Below are positions 45,349-57,624 of a stretch of 64,000 nucleotides of DNA, in pieces. This DNA comes from Ceratotherium simum simum. Lineage: Eukaryota; Chordata; Mammalia; Perissodactyla; Rhinocerotidae. The stretch is taken from contig NW_004454179.1 of the NCBI RefSeq assembly GCF_000283155.1, positions 9,946,661 to 10,010,660 on the forward strand. Direction: 5' to 3'. Made by a program: the position numbers and the translations under genes. Below the pieces are notes generated by a model, which was not told the DNA's origin, made no database searches, and saw only the letters and a program-made list of their open reading frames with translations. Position 1 is the first letter of the stretch. Every line of letters begins with the position of its first letter.

Positions 45349-45596
45349 TTTTTTTTTTCCTTTTTTTTCTTTTTTTGTGAGGAAGATCAGCCCTGAGCTA
45401 ACATCGGATGCCAATCCTCCTCTTTTTTGCTGAGGAAGATTGTCCCTGAGCTAACATCCGTGTCCATCTTCCTCTACTTTATATGGGACGCCGCCACAGC
45501 ATGGCTTGACAAGCGGTGCGACGGTGTGCGCCGGGGATCCCCAGGCCACGGAAGCGGGGTGCTCGCACTTAATCGCTACGCCATGGGGCTGGCCCC
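45349..45596 (-). mobile_element. ERE SINE
   Basis: Minus-orientation ERE with two GCTAACATC modules and a head ending GGGGCTGGCCCC. The head lacks about 25 bases between GGGGATCC and CCAGGCC relative to its neighbours. Confidence 0.9.
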
Positions 45597-46492
45597 AGTT
45601 TAGACTCTTTAGTTTTAGTTTATCTCTGAGTGGTTGCATATGGGTGATTTAAATTTTCTTCCTTGTATTTTTACATGTCTTCCAAATTTCCTGCAATAAA
45701 TATATGTCATCTTTGTAAACAGAAAACATTTTTAAAAAATATAATGATTTTCTTAACCAGATTTTAAGTTCCTCAAGGGCATTTTTTTATTGAACACATC
45801 ATCCCCAGCATCGTAACTCCTGCAGAGTTCAGGCAAGAAGCATGGGACTTTAAAAGTATGCCAGGTAAATTTCATTTATTTGTTAATCTTGACCTTGGAA
45901 GCTATTGAGAGCTTTTTGCATCCCAGTTCTTTCTTCCAAGGTATCTCTTCTAGCTTTGTTTAGTTGAAAATAGGATAAGCACGCCTTCTTCTATGCAGAT
46001 AAGAGGGTTGTCTAGGTCAGAGTCAAGGACAGTGAGAAATGTTTTGTTTTGTTTTCCACTAATCTAAAAGGAGACATTCTTCTCCTCTGAGTACTATGCA
46101 GTGAATGGATGACCTCACCTGATCTACCAGGGTCGCTGGTATGTGTGTCCTCTAAACAGTTCCCTTATTTATGTTATGGATCAGCCTTAGAGTCAGAGCC
46201 AGTAGAATAGCCAGTGAAAGAGAAAGGAAAAATATTCTAGAATTTGGTAGGTTAAGGGCAATATTCTGTATATAAAAAAACCCCCACAGCTAATAGTACC
46301 TCCGTCTTTTATCCCTGGTGAAGGCGACACGGTGAGGTGGAAAGGTAACATGGTTAATCTGTCACCCAGTGTTAAAAACTTGGCGAGTGTGAGTACCTGC
46401 CTAAAGCAGATGGACCCTGAGGCCATTCCTGCCTCTAAAGCAGGAGAATCCAAGGAAAGAAGTAGAATGTGCATTTAGAATCAAGGGTTTTT
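45597..46492. other. Intergenic DNA, nothing firm recognised
   Basis: 45760-45840 (TTTTAAGTTCCTCAAGGGCA) resembles a decayed L2 end. No gene is seen. Confidence 0.4.
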
Positions 46493-46493
46493 G

Positions 46494-46735
46494 GGCTGGC
46501 CCCGTGGCTTAGCGGTTAAGTGCGCGCGCTCTGCTGAGGCCACGTCCCACATACAGCAACTAGAAGGAAGTGCAACTATGACGTACAACTATCTACTGGG
46601 GCTTTGGCGGGGGGGAAGGAGGAGGATTGGTAATAGATGTTAGCTCAGAGCTGGTCTTCCTTAGCAAAAAGAGGAGGATTACCCAATGGATGTTAGCTCA
46701 GGGCTGATCTTCCTCACAAAAAAAAAAAAAAAAAA
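46494..46735 (+). mobile_element. ERE SINE, long subtype with internal head deletion
   Basis: Head GGGCTGGCCCCGTGGCTTAGC, then directly CTGAGGCCACGTCCCACATAC (most of the tRNA-like domain missing). The CTACTGGGGCTTTGG module, two GATGTTAGCTCAG modules and an A17 tail follow. The flanking repeats AGAATCAAGGGTTTT and AGAGTCACAGGTTTT are imperfect. Confidence 0.9.
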
Positions 46736-47790
46736 GAGTCACAGGTTTTGAAATCAAGATATTCAGCGAAATCTAAGGAAGAGGAAATACATTAGGAGAG
46801 ATGATCTGGTTTTGATATTTGTAACTTCAGTAGAAAACCTTTAAATTGCCTAGGGAGAAGTTATCTACTGATAATGGACTAAAGACCCAAGGCTCCTAAC
46901 TAGATCCTGGCAGAGCAAATCCTACACTCAGCCAGTGTCTCCCTTTCCTCTCTCAGTAACCTGGCTTGGGTGTTGAGGTGGTTGTGTGATAGAGGGGAGG
47001 TTGGTGAGACATGAGATAAGACCATGTCGTGGTAATAGATTGGGAGGGCAGGGGGAATGTTGCAATGGGCTCTTTCACTTGAAAAGTCTTTTATAGTTTC
47101 TTTGCATTTTGTTTTTATTTTATACCTAAGTTATACTTGGACACAGTTTAAAGAGTCAAATAGTTTTATAAGGCTTTTTTGAAAATAGCAACACCCCATC
47201 CACCTCTGCTCCCCATTTTCATACTGCTCAGAGGTAACCATTTTCAACTCTTTTTAGCTGACTCTTGGCATTTACCTCTATATCTCTAAATGATATGCCT
47301 ATATGACTACTTATTGATTTTAAAATTTTTATGCACTATTTATTGACTTTCCACTGTGAGAATTTCATCTTCTTCACCATCACCACCACCACCACTACCA
47401 CATGTTCACTCATTCGGGCATGTGCATGCTTTACTTTCCCTGTCCTCCCAATACAGTTGTGTTGTAATTTTTGGTTATAGCAATGTTCAGTGTTTATATT
47501 ACTCTGACTATATAAATATTGCTCACACGTAGCCATGTAATATACCCACGATTTCTCTCTTGCACAACTTTTTGTTTTCTCTGGACCTCATGATTGTCTT
47601 TTTTTTTCTTTTAGTTTTCTGTGTACTAATCATTAATTCCACCCAACCTCCCCACCAGTTGTCTATATCTCTTCTCAATACATTTGTTCACATTGGGTAT
47701 TCTATCAATTTCATCTTCTGGAAGAAATCTCTCCTGGAACCTTCTCACCTGCTCCAAGCTGGACTGGTTGCTCTGTAAGCCTGCTGCGTA
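46736..47790. other. Intergenic DNA, partly old repeat
   Basis: 47100-47540 looks like an old interspersed repeat (TTTGTTTTTATTTTATACC, ACCATTTTCAACTCTTTTTAG) that I cannot name. A CACCATCACCACCACC-type triplet run lies at 47377-47400. No gene is recognised. Confidence 0.4.
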
Positions 47791-48640
47791 GCTCTTGTCC
47801 TGGGAATTCTCTTCAGCATCATTCTAGAGATTCCCTTTTCTTCTCTCCTAGGTTGGATTCCCTGCTTCTAGATCCTTGGTGTTTCTACATGTTTTGAAGA
47901 AACTCATTCTCTATTAGTCTCATGCAAAAGAGTGTTCATAAGATATTCTCTTTGTCCTCAGTTTTCCAAAATTTCATGATGATGTGCCTTGGTATGGATC
48001 CATTTTTATCCAGTATCAAGAACATTTGATTGACGCTTTCAATGTAGAAATGCTTGTCCTTCAGTTCTGAGAATGTTTTTTGGATTAATTAATAATTTCC
48101 TCCCCTCCATTTTCTTGGTTTTCTCTCTCTCTCTAGAATCTCCAGAATTGATCCTCTATTTTTTAAATCTTTCTCTTTTGTTTTCCATGTCTTTTTCTTT
48201 TGCTTGATTTTCTAGGAGGTGTCCTCAACGCCATCTTACAAACTTTCTATTGAGTTTTTAAGATCTGCTATCATACTTTAATTTCTAAAAGTTCCTTTGG
48301 AATTTTCCTTTTTATTGCATCTTGTCTTGTTTCATGGATGCAATATTTTCTCTTATTCCTTTAAGAATATTAATGATAGCTTGAGGGAATATTTTTCTTA
48401 TCTCTGCATAGTTTCTTGTTCTCCAAGTTTTTTCCCCCTGTTTTCTGTTTTGGCAGATTTGTTTTCACAGATAACTGAAGATCCTTGGCTGTCTGTTCAT
48501 ATAAAATAGTGGGACATATGTTGTCAGTATCATAGGTTTTTCCTTTTAGGCTATCAGAGTCTGCAAAGAAGCTTCCTCCAATCTCCTGCTTGAATAGTTC
48601 AGTCCTGGCTGCCAGCATTTTAGAAGCTGAAAGAGAAGGG
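47791..48640 (-). mobile_element. Old LINE-like fragment, family uncertain
   Basis: T-rich sequence on the + strand with phrases typical of antisense old LINE ORF sequence (GATTTTCTAGGAGGTGTCCTC, CTATTGAGTTTTTAAGATCTG, AATATTAATGATAGCTTGAGG). The family is uncertain and orientation is inferred from T-richness. Confidence 0.4.
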
Positions 48641-48788
48641 TCTAAGCTTCAGTATGTAAATATTCTACTTAACCTCCACTTTTTGTATAATACTGTGTAG
48701 TTTCTGTCTCCTGGTTGGACTCAAACTGATACAATAACTCTGCCCTTAACTGAATCTGGTTTTCCTCAGTCAAGAGATCTTTGATTTT

Positions 48789-49042
48789 GGGGGGCTGGCC
48801 TGGTGGCATAGTGGTTAAGTTTGCACACTCTGCTTTGGCGGCCCTGGGTTTGCGGGTTCGGATCCCAAGCGCAGACTTATGCGCTGCTTATCAAATCATG
48901 CTGTGGCAGGTGCCCCACATATAAAGTGGAGGAAGATGGGCACAGATGTTAGCCCTGGGCCAGTCTTCCTCAGCAAAAAGAGGAGGATTGGCAACAGATG
49001 TTAGCTCAGGGCTAATCTTCCTCACCAAAAAAAAAAGAGAGA
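48789..49042 (+). mobile_element. ERE SINE
   Basis: Plus-orientation ERE with two GATGTTAGC modules and an A-rich/GAGA tail. Perfect 15-bp duplication GAGATCTTTGATTTT (48774-48788 and 49043-49057). Confidence 0.97.
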
Positions 49043-49057
49043 GAGATCTTTGATTTT

Positions 49058-49436
49058 ACTCCTTCTGATGAATAAACCTCCAGTGTTTAGTGTCTTTCTA
49101 GTTGGAGGGATCTCCTCACAACAGAATAGTTTATCTGTTCTTAGCCATACCTTCATCCCCCCATTCCAAAAAGGTAGCTGGTGCCACCAAATCTAGAACC
49201 TTTGTGGGTTCTTCAGTGTAAATCACATTGTTTCCTGGCTATCCCCACTGCCTGCATAAGTTTCAGCTTCCCAGGTTCTACTATGACAGTTATCATTCAT
49301 CCATCTGTTTTCCAGCTTCCAAAGTCTTACCATGGTCTCTTCTCCCATTCTTTTTGTTCTTGTGGGATTATGCCTCTTAAAAAAAATCCCTTTACTATTA
49401 TTTTACTAGGGTTTGGGAGGGAGCAAATGCATGTGT
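49058..49436. other. Intergenic DNA between two EREs, nothing recognised
   Basis: No repeat or gene motif is identified in this 0.4-kb stretch. Confidence 0.4.
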
Positions 49437-49448
49437 TCAAAATGTCTT

Positions 49449-49745
49449 TTTTTTTTTTTTTTGAGGAAGATCAGCCCTGAGGTAACATCCATGCTAATCC
49501 TCCTCTTTTTGCTGAGGAAGCCTGGCCCTGAGCTAACATCTATTGCCAATCCTCCTCCTTTTTTTTTTCCCCAAAGCCCCAGCAGATAGTTGTATGTTAT
49601 AGTTGCACATCCTTCTAGTTGCTGTATGTGGGACGCGGCCTCAGCATGGCCAGAGAAGCAATGCGTCGGTGCGCACCCGGGATCCGAACCCGGGCCCCCA
49701 GCAGTGGAGCGCGCACACTTAACCGCTAAGCCACGGGGCCGGCCC
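49449..49745 (-). mobile_element. ERE SINE, long subtype
   Basis: Minus-orientation ERE carrying both tail modules and a near-consensus head ending CCACGGGGCCGGCCC. Perfect 12-bp duplication TCAAAATGTCTT (49437-49448 and 49746-49757). Confidence 0.97.
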
Positions 49746-49757
49746 TCAAAATGTCTT

Positions 49758-50121
49758 CTTTATCTTGAAACTCCCCTGTTGTTTCTCAGAACCTGTTTAG
49801 CCTACACATATTTATCGACTGCCTCATCTATGTTAGGTACCATTTAAACACTTGGCATACATCAGTGAACAAAAGAGAATATCTTTGCACGTATGGAGTT
49901 TATATTCTAGAGTGTGTTTGGAGGGAGAGGTAATAAAAAATAAACCTAAATATGTAGATTATATCATAGGTATTATACAGGTAAGGTAAAAAGTGCAGCA
50001 GGAAATGGAGAATCAGAAGTAATGGGCAGGGAGGTAGGCTGAAGTATTTAATAGGGTGATCAAGGTAGTTGGCATTGAGAAAGTAAAATTTGAGCAAAGA
50101 CTTCAAGGAATTGTGATCATA
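49758..50121. other. Intergenic DNA, old repeat trace
   Basis: ACACATATTTATCGACTGCC ... GTATGGAGTTTATATTCTAG resembles a mammal-wide interspersed repeat (transposon unnamed) that recurs near 26035, 52330 and 63860. No gene. Confidence 0.4.
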
Positions 50122-50136
50122 AATACATATATTCCT

Positions 50137-50348
50137 TTTTTTTTAAAATAATTTTATTTATTTATTTTTTCCCCCAAAGCCCCAGTAGATAGTTGTATGT
50201 CATAGCTGCACATCCTTCTAGTTGCTGTATGTGGGACGCAGCCTCAGCATGGCCAGAGAAGCGGTGCATCAGTGCGCGCCCGGGATCCGAACCTGGGCCG
50301 CCAGCAGCAGAGCGCACGCACTTAACCGCTAAGCCACGGGGCCGGCCC
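50137..50348 (-). mobile_element. ERE SINE, short subtype
   Basis: Minus-orientation ERE with only the CTACTGGGGCTTTGG tail module and a (TTTA)n-type tail. Perfect 15-bp duplication AATACATATATTCCT (50122-50136 and 50349-50363). The head is near consensus. Confidence 0.97.
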
Positions 50349-50363
50349 AATACATATATTCCT

Positions 50364-50939
50364 AATAGGATGTTTTTCTACGTGTTTTCCACAAGTTTTA
50401 TCCTCTCTTTCTTCTTCCATTGAAGGTAGACCAATGTCTTCTCTTTATTTTACCTACTCTCACTGCACCTGGCATGTAACTCTACAAAGAACCTGACATC
50501 ATTGACTGCCTGTGTGCCTGGAGAGATATTTGAACATAGGGGCTGACTTGCCATATTCTTTTGGGTGAGACGTCATTCCCAAATCTCAGTTTCTTCATTT
50601 TATGTGGGAATAATGGTAAACTGCTGGACCTCATTTTCTTTCTGGAAGCTAGTACCCATGAGCTTCTAAGATTACTAAAAGTACAATGAAAATCATGGTA
50701 TTATCATGACATTTTTAACGATAAATGAATGACGCAGCCCACATATTTTTGGCAGGGAGAAAATACTCAACTTATTCTGGACTTTAGATTTACTTTGGGG
50801 TATACTGAGGGAAGCTGGTTTGACCTACTATTCCCACTCACCCATTCCTCAAGCCCCATCCCACATTCTTGCAGGCTGGCTTCATAATCAGATGCCCAGG
50901 TAATGTTCGTTTGTTCAGGGTCATAATCAAAGGAACTAA
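50364..50939. other. Intergenic DNA, nothing recognised
   Basis: No repeat family or gene motif is identified. Confidence 0.4.
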
Positions 50940-51160
50940 CTTTAAGTGAGTACTATGTGCCCAGCACTATGCTTTACCTGTTGATGTTCACAACAACCCG
51001 ATGAGACATACGTTTCTAGCCCCATTTTCAAATAAGGAACCTGAATCTCAAAGATTTAATGACTTGTCTAAAGTCACACTGCTAATAAGTGGCATGACCA
51101 GAATTCAATTCACGTCAGTCTGACTCCCAAGAACAAGCCCTTTCTGCACACCACACTGCC
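50940..51160 (-). mobile_element. MIR SINE relic
   Basis: GAGTACTATGTGCCCAGCAC, TTCACAACAACCCGATGAG, GCCCCATTTTCAAATAAGG and AGTCACACTGCTAATAAGTG are the reverse complement of a near full-length MIR. Confidence 0.9.
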
Positions 51161-51338
51161 TTCTTAGGATACTCTCCGAGAGTTGCATTTGAGAACATTT
51201 TATGATTCATCTTTACTACAGAGATAGTAAATTGAAGCATTTTTGAAATGTGAGCAAATTAAGCTTATGAAAATAAAATCCCATTTTATTTAGTAGGTGT
51301 ATTAGTATGGGTTCTCCAGAGAAAGAACCAACAGGATA

Positions 51339-51344
51339 TCTATT

Positions 51345-51394
<50 letters not shown>

Positions 51395-51412
51395 ATCACC
51401 TATCTATCTAGT
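51339..51412 (+). repeat. (TCTA)n tetranucleotide microsatellite
   Basis: About twelve uninterrupted TCTA/ATCT units with a few imperfect units at the right end (TCTTTCTATCACC). Likely polymorphic in length. Confidence 0.95.
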
Positions 51413-51544
51413 CTATGCTGACTCAAAGAGTACCTATGATGATATCTCTTTCCTTCTCAAGAGCCTGCAAGAGTTCTCTGTTAACTATCAAACAATATCT
51501 AAACTTCTTAGCATGATATTCCAGCCCTATGAGTCCAGTTAACT

Positions 51545-52200
51545 TTTAAAAAATGTTTTATGCAATATTTAAGATATTCAGACTATATTAAAAACAATAC
51601 AACAAAACATCCATACATCCTGCATCAAATTTAAGAAATGGCACATGGTCAACAGAGTTGAAAACCTTACATAGACTTCCCTGATCACATCTCCTTCCCT
51701 ACTGTCCTGAATTTGGTATTCATCCTGCCCAGGCATTTGTATATACATATATATGCCCCTAAATAACACATAATACTGTTCTACAGTATTTTAATCTTTA
51801 CATAAAAGATAATGTAGGAATTCTCCTGCAGCCTTAGGTTTTTTCTCCACTCAACATTGTATCTATAATATTCACCCATGTTGGTATATTTATAGTTATT
51901 CATTATTATTCATTATATATAACTAATATTATAGTTATTTATTATTCATTATTGATATATCTATAGTTATTAATCCATTCTCATGCTGATGGACATTGAG
52001 TTTGTTTCCAATTTTTGCTATGAATATTCTATATCTGTCTCCTTGTATACATGAGCAAGAGTTTCTCTAGAACTAGAATTTCTGGGTCACAAGATATGAA
52101 CATCTTTGACTTTAATAGATGCTGATAAATTGTTCTCCAAAATGGTTGCACCAACTTACAGTCTCACCAGCAGCATAGAAGAGTTCCTATTGCTCCCCTT
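51545..52200 (-). mobile_element. Old L1 3'-end fragment, minus orientation
   Basis: Antisense L1 3' region: CTCCACTCAACATTGTATC, TTAATCCATTCTCATGCTGATGGACATTG, TTCTGGGTCACAAGATATG and GGTTGCACCAACTTACAGTC appear in the order seen at 40640-41300. An ATTATTCATTAT-rich expansion lies in the middle. Confidence 0.75.
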
Positions 52201-52659
52201 ACTCACAAACCCTTGATAGCATCAGACCTACTTTCCACCCAGCTTTTGTAGCTTTAATTCCCACTGCTCTCCTTCATGAATCTATGATTCCAGCCAAATT
52301 GTAGTACTTACTGATCCCCAAATGTATTCTGTAATTTATTTCCCTTCTCCCTCAGTATTTATTGAGTAGGTACCCTATGTCAGAAACCCTGCTAAATGTT
52401 AGGAAAACAAATATGAAAGACATGGTTCCTGTCCTAAAGGAATTTATAGTTTCCTGGAGAGACAGACTTGCAAACAATTCAAATATAACTGTCACAATGA
52501 AAGTCTATACAAGTGACAGTATGCAGTAAGGCAGAAAGAGCACACAAATCTACCTCCATTTGGTACAGCGAAGGGAAAAGGAGTGGGGAGAGGGTCAGAG
52601 AAGACTTCACAGAGGAGGTAGTTTGACCAGGTTTTCACCCAGGCAGTTATCTCTGCCTG
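52201..52659. other. Intergenic DNA, old repeat trace
   Basis: Includes a mammal-wide repeat-like stretch (TATTTATTGAGTAGGTACCC to AAGGAATTTATAGTTTCC) of unnamed family. No gene. Confidence 0.4.
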
Positions 52660-52930
52660 GAAGATCTCATACTATTCATGGCCAGCTCAAAGACCAACTC
52701 CCCACGAAATGTCCCAATCACCCCAGGAAAGTACTTTGCACTTTTCTGATAGCCTATATTACATTGTCTTGTATTACAGGTATTTGTATATGTATATCTT
52801 ACCTCCTCTACTAAATTATAAACTCATTAGTGGAAGGTGTTGCCCTCTTAGACATGTTTATATCTTTCATAAAGCCTAGAATATCACTGACACATACTGT
52901 GTATTCAGTAAGTGCTTGCTGAACGAAAGA
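52660..52930 (+). mobile_element. L2 LINE 3'-end relic
   Basis: CCTGGAAGATCTCATACTAT, CCAATCACCCCAGGAAAGTA, TAAATTATAAACTCATTAGTGG and CAGTAAGTGCTTGCTGAACG match the L2 3' end. Confidence 0.65.
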
Positions 52931-53317
52931 TTAAAACAAAGCAGTAGGGGCTCCAACATTTGGCTCCCATTCTCCCAGATGCCTGACCCTTCAAACATTT
53001 TAAGTATAAATTGGACTGCTTTTTGCTATTGTCAAAGTAAGAGGAAGACTTAAAAACAAACAAACTCTTTTTAAAGTCATCTGCCCTATTCCTTTGGTGC
53101 AAAAACCATGTTATGTAACATTGTAAAATCCGGCCAATGAAGAGAGCTTTCTCTAGTCTTCTGTTTCTTGCTTCTTTAGTAAACTCTACATTCTCATTTC
53201 AAAAGATCTTGGCGACATTAATTCATTGCCACTGTACCCATCAGCAGAATGAAAAATATTTGCATGTCTCTTTGGTAAAGCAATGGGGAAATGAGGTTGG
53301 AAGCAATTCAGGTTGAA
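52931..53317. other. Intergenic DNA, nothing recognised
   Basis: No repeat family or gene motif is identified between the L2 relic and the next ERE. Confidence 0.4.
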
Positions 53318-53331
53318 AGCTGTTGGCTTTT

Positions 53332-53578
53332 TTTGTGTGTGTGTGTGAGGAACATCAGCCCTGTGCTAACATCTGCCAATCCTCCTCTTTTTTTGCTGAG
53401 GAAGACTGGCCCTGGGCTAACATCCGTGCCATCTTCCTCCACTTTATACGGGATGCCGCCACAGCATGGCTTGCTAAGCGGTGTGTCAGTGCGCGCCCGG
53501 GATCCAAACCGGCGAACCCTGGGCGGTCTCAGCAGAGCGCAAGCACTTAACCGCTTGTGCCACCTGGCCGGCCCAGAG
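53332..53578 (-). mobile_element. ERE SINE
   Basis: Minus-orientation ERE with two GCTAACATC modules, a (GT)n-rich tail and a head ending TGGCCGGCCC. Near-perfect 14-bp duplication AGCTGYTGGCTTTT (53318-53331 and 53579-53592, one mismatch). Confidence 0.95.
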
Positions 53579-53592
53579 AGCTGCTGGCTTTT

Positions 53593-56500
53593 ATGCTTTC
53601 TCTATAATGAGGCTTCCTCCTTCTTTTCCAAACTGAGCTCCCACTCCATATGGAAGTAGGGAGTGTGATTCTGCTCCAGGATTTTGTGAGAAAGACATAC
53701 TAGCCATCAACTAACAGCTCTTTACGAAATAAGTTTTTTTCATAGCTTTTTATACATATCTACCTAATGATATTACCTATATAGGTGAAATCAGAAAGCT
53801 ATGGAAACTTAGGTGAAAATATTTCCATATTGGCTTATAAATCCTCTGTGTTAAAAACTAACCTGCATCCTTCCCAGATTTTAGGTTGGCAGAGAGATAG
53901 AGCAGACACCAAAGATGTCCCTTAGATTCTTTGTTGACAGCTGAGCAACACTAGTCACTTGGATGTATCTGAGAAAGCTGGATTTGGAGTCAAAATCTAC
54001 TAACAAGTCTCCCTAGGAGCCCTTACAAAGAATTGCAATGGGAAATGGTGATCTTTCACCAAGGAAGATAAGAGGCAAGTACTTGCATATGGTAGTAAGA
54101 ATCTTTAGATTTCCCTCATGAGGAAAATTCCATTGGCATCTAGTCTTAGGACCGAGATAGGAGACTCTAGGAAAAACAGATTCTTTTCATGAAGACATTT
54201 GCAATAACAACTGCAATATTTTTTATTTTCTTTAAACATATCACAGAAAAAGCTATTTTTGCAATGATTTTGTTACCACAAGAATTAGGAGGTAACACAC
54301 AGGAATTCACTCGTTTCACTCGGGTGATGGAGGACCAGTATACACGATCTACAAATATGTTTCCAAACTTCAAGATGAGTATAACACTTCCGTCAGTTAC
54401 TGGACTTGTATGAAGAAAGTGAACCTCTTCACATTTTATTCACTCAGGGACTTTATAAGGATGTAGCGTGGGATAAAGAGGATGGTGACTCTCTTCGGCC
54501 AGGTGTAGGCTCTAAGATTCAGTGGTGATAGGCTGGTGCCGGCCAGAGGGCAGAATAACTGCTTAGGGCAGGAATGAATGGCAGCTGCCTCTGCTCCTGC
54601 TGTCAGTCCTTCTTCCTTTCCATTTTGTAAGACATCAACATCTCTGTCAGTATTCAGTATATTCACCCCTCTCCACCCTCTGTCTGGAAAGAAATGGACA
54701 CCGGACGCCTCATAGCCCTGTTATTGGTATAACACCGAAGAGCTTACCTTCAATTATTTTTGACTTTGGAAATCTATACTTCCTTCTCCCCAGCCTGGTA
54801 ATTAAATGAATGATTCAATAAAAGAAAAAGGTGCTGGTCAAGGTTTTATCAATGCCAGTAAAAGGTACACCTTCTCATCTTTTGTACTCCTCCAACAAAG
54901 CTAAGAAATTTTTAAAAATCCTATACTTGTAATCCAGTGAAGCCACAATTGACTTAAGCCCGGATTGAGATAAAGTGTCAAATTCAACCTCAGATAGACT
55001 GGGCTCTGCCAGAATTTTGACACTGACATAGAAAAGTGGAGCTTTTACTGTTCAGCTGAGCATCCCTACTCCCAAACTCTCAAAAAAATTAAAGTTCTAG
55101 AATCTTAGAACTGGAAGGGACCTTTGTCCTTGTGACTACCCCTCAGTCTTGCTACCCATGAGTCTTGCCTCCAAAAATGTCTCTTATGTGAAGTGGGACT
55201 CTGGTGCAGCCAGAGTTTTTTGTCTATTACCTCTTTGTAATCAGAGAAAACACAACTAGCTGAGATTGTGTCAGTATGTGGGTGTGGCTAGAAAAAAATA
55301 CCCTCTGTGACCAATAGTTCTTTCTTCACTGTACTCTGCTTTCATACTGTTTCTCATGAATAAAACATATTCACATGACATTTTGTACTTTCTTTCCTTA
55401 TTCAGTTTATGCAGATAACCACCTCCTTTGGGCAGTAGGAGAGAAGTGTCAGCTCTGTGTAGCTAAAGATTAATAAAAAGAGGCATGAGGAAGCTCTAGA
55501 ACGTGCTTAAGAGCACATGAGGGGACCTTCTTGGGTGTAGGATGAAAAGTCAAAGTTCTGGACTCTGGGTCCATAGATTAGTTTGCTTTCTTCCCTATAA
55601 ACAGCTTATCTACTTTCCAGAAGAAAAGAAATTCTCAGTAACATTCTTTTTGTGGGAACAAATGTGTATGGACCTTGTCTTCAGGAAGAAAGGAAAGAAG
55701 GAAAGGAGAGAGAGAGAATCAGAGTAGTTTCACATTCAAACCTTACACAAAAATACAAACTTGGTCCAGTTTGAAAATATGAATCTTCAGTAAAGTGAAC
55801 ATGATATCTTTGTTTTTGTAGAACAAGGTAAATCATTTCAAAGGTCACATACAACCAGAGCAGTTAGGTTCAATCTGAATAGAGTTAAGCCAGTGACCTG
55901 CTCACCCTGAAATGTTAGAAGGAGTTGTGGCTCGTCTAACAGGGTCAGGTCATCTCCAGTCACTGACCTTTGGGTTCTCTAAAGTGGCTGCTTGGCATGT
56001 CTGGCTTTTCCCATAGCTGAATTATTCCCATGCCAACTTGGCTTATGAAATGTTTACAAGCAGTTTAAAATATTGTGATGAACAGCACAGACAGGTCCAG
56101 AGAGCTTTGAAACCACACTATCCTAATTTCTTTTTTAAAAATGATGAGATAGAAACAAAGGTTACCAGGAGGATTTTCAACGGGTTTGCCCCTAACATTT
56201 GCAGAGCTATGGCAAGAGAACAAATGAAGGTCCACACATTGTGTTTAAATATTTAAATTTATAAATCATGCTATCACACTAACAAACTGCTAAATAAAAT
56301 AGGATAAAGATGGATTCTTTCCATTTGCCTTGACACATATGCCTTTATATTCTAGAAGGCTAGATTTGGATTTAGAATTCTCAAACGCCTCGGAGTTCCA
56401 CACAAGGAAGTGATGGTGCGGGAAGAGCCGCACCCAGACCCCAGCCTCTAGCTCTTTTCTCTCCCTACCCTAGCTCTGTTCCACACTGGGAGGGAGGGTC

Positions 56501-56850
56501 CTCATGTTCATTCAGGTGAACTCTGTAACTCACACACACTTCAAAGAGACACCCATGGGGGCTGGCGTTGTGTGCACAGGTGGTGCAGTCCTCCCTTGGA
56601 GGTCAGACCCAGGGAAGAGGCCCAAGCAAGCTCTGGAAGAGGGCTTGGGGCCATCTGAGCAAGAAATGCTGGGGTCCCAGGTCCCCAGAGCTTAGGGGGT
56701 GAAAACAGATTCAGGGTGCACACATCCCCTTGGTCCTACGGATGCTTCCACATGCCGAAAGAAGGTCAAAGGGGGCCCTAAAGCCTGGTGCTCAGGGTAG
56801 GGGCTCCTCTTGCCTGGGTCCAGGGGTATACTAACTTTCGATTTTTTTCG
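53593..56850. other. Intergenic DNA, nothing recognised
   Basis: About 3.3 kb with no ERE, no clear L1 and no frame with a known product. The frames at 54189-54413 and 56038-56256 (74 and 72 residues) have no recognisable motif. A polypurine run (AAGGAAAGAAGGAAAGGAGAGAGAGAG type) lies near 55688-55718. Confidence 0.45.
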
Positions 56851-57335
56851 TTTATTTTTATTAAAGTAATATATGTATGTAAAACAGTTCATATAGTAAA
56901 GACTAGTTTATAATGGGAAGTCAACTCTCCCTCCCTCTTTGCAACCACTCGTCAGAGGCAGCCTCTTTGAACCACCTCTACGATTTACCTCAATAAACCT
57001 AGATTATGGTTTCACCTCTATTTATTAATCAACTTTAGACATTACCTTTTTATATAAACAATATTAAATTCCAGGAAAGTTGCAAGTACAGTATAAAGAA
57101 CTTTTTCTTTTCCCGAATCATTTGAAAGTAAGTTGCCAGTACGATACCCCATCACTCCTGCATTTTTTTAGTGTGTATTTCCAACAAGCAAGGGCATTCT
57201 CCTAAATAACCACACCACAATCATCAATCCTCAGACCCCATTCAAGTGTCTCAATAATGTCTTTTTAGCAGAAGAATCCAATTTAGCATCATGAATTGCA
57301 TATAGTGATCATGTCTCTTTAGTTTCATTCAGTCA
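56851..57335. mobile_element. Old L1-like 3' fragments
   Basis: TATTAAAGTAATATATGTATG and AAGTTGCAAGTACAGTATAAAG ... TCATGTCTCTTTAGTTTC resemble old L1 3' ends. Diverged, with orientation uncertain. Confidence 0.4.
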
Positions 57336-57351
57336 GGAACATTCTTTTCTT

Positions 57352-57608
57352 TCTTTCTTTCTTTTTTATTTTTTTTGTGAGGAAGACCAGCCCTGAGCTA
57401 ACATCCAATGCCAATCCTCCTCTTTTTGCTGAGGAAGATTGGCCCTGGGCTAACATCCCTGCCCATCTTGCTCTACTTTATATGTGACGCCGCCACAGCA
57501 TGGCTTGACAAGCAGTGTGTTGATGCGCGCCCGGGATCAGAACTTGCGAACCCCAGGCCACCGCAGCAGTGTGCGCACTAAACTGCTGCGCCACTGGGCT
57601 GGCGCCAT
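57352..57608 (-). mobile_element. ERE SINE
   Basis: Minus-orientation ERE with two GCTAACATCC modules and a (CTTT)n tail. Perfect 16-bp duplication GGAACATTCTTTTCTT (57336-57351 and 57609-57624). Confidence 0.97.
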
Positions 57609-57624
57609 GGAACATTCTTTTCTT

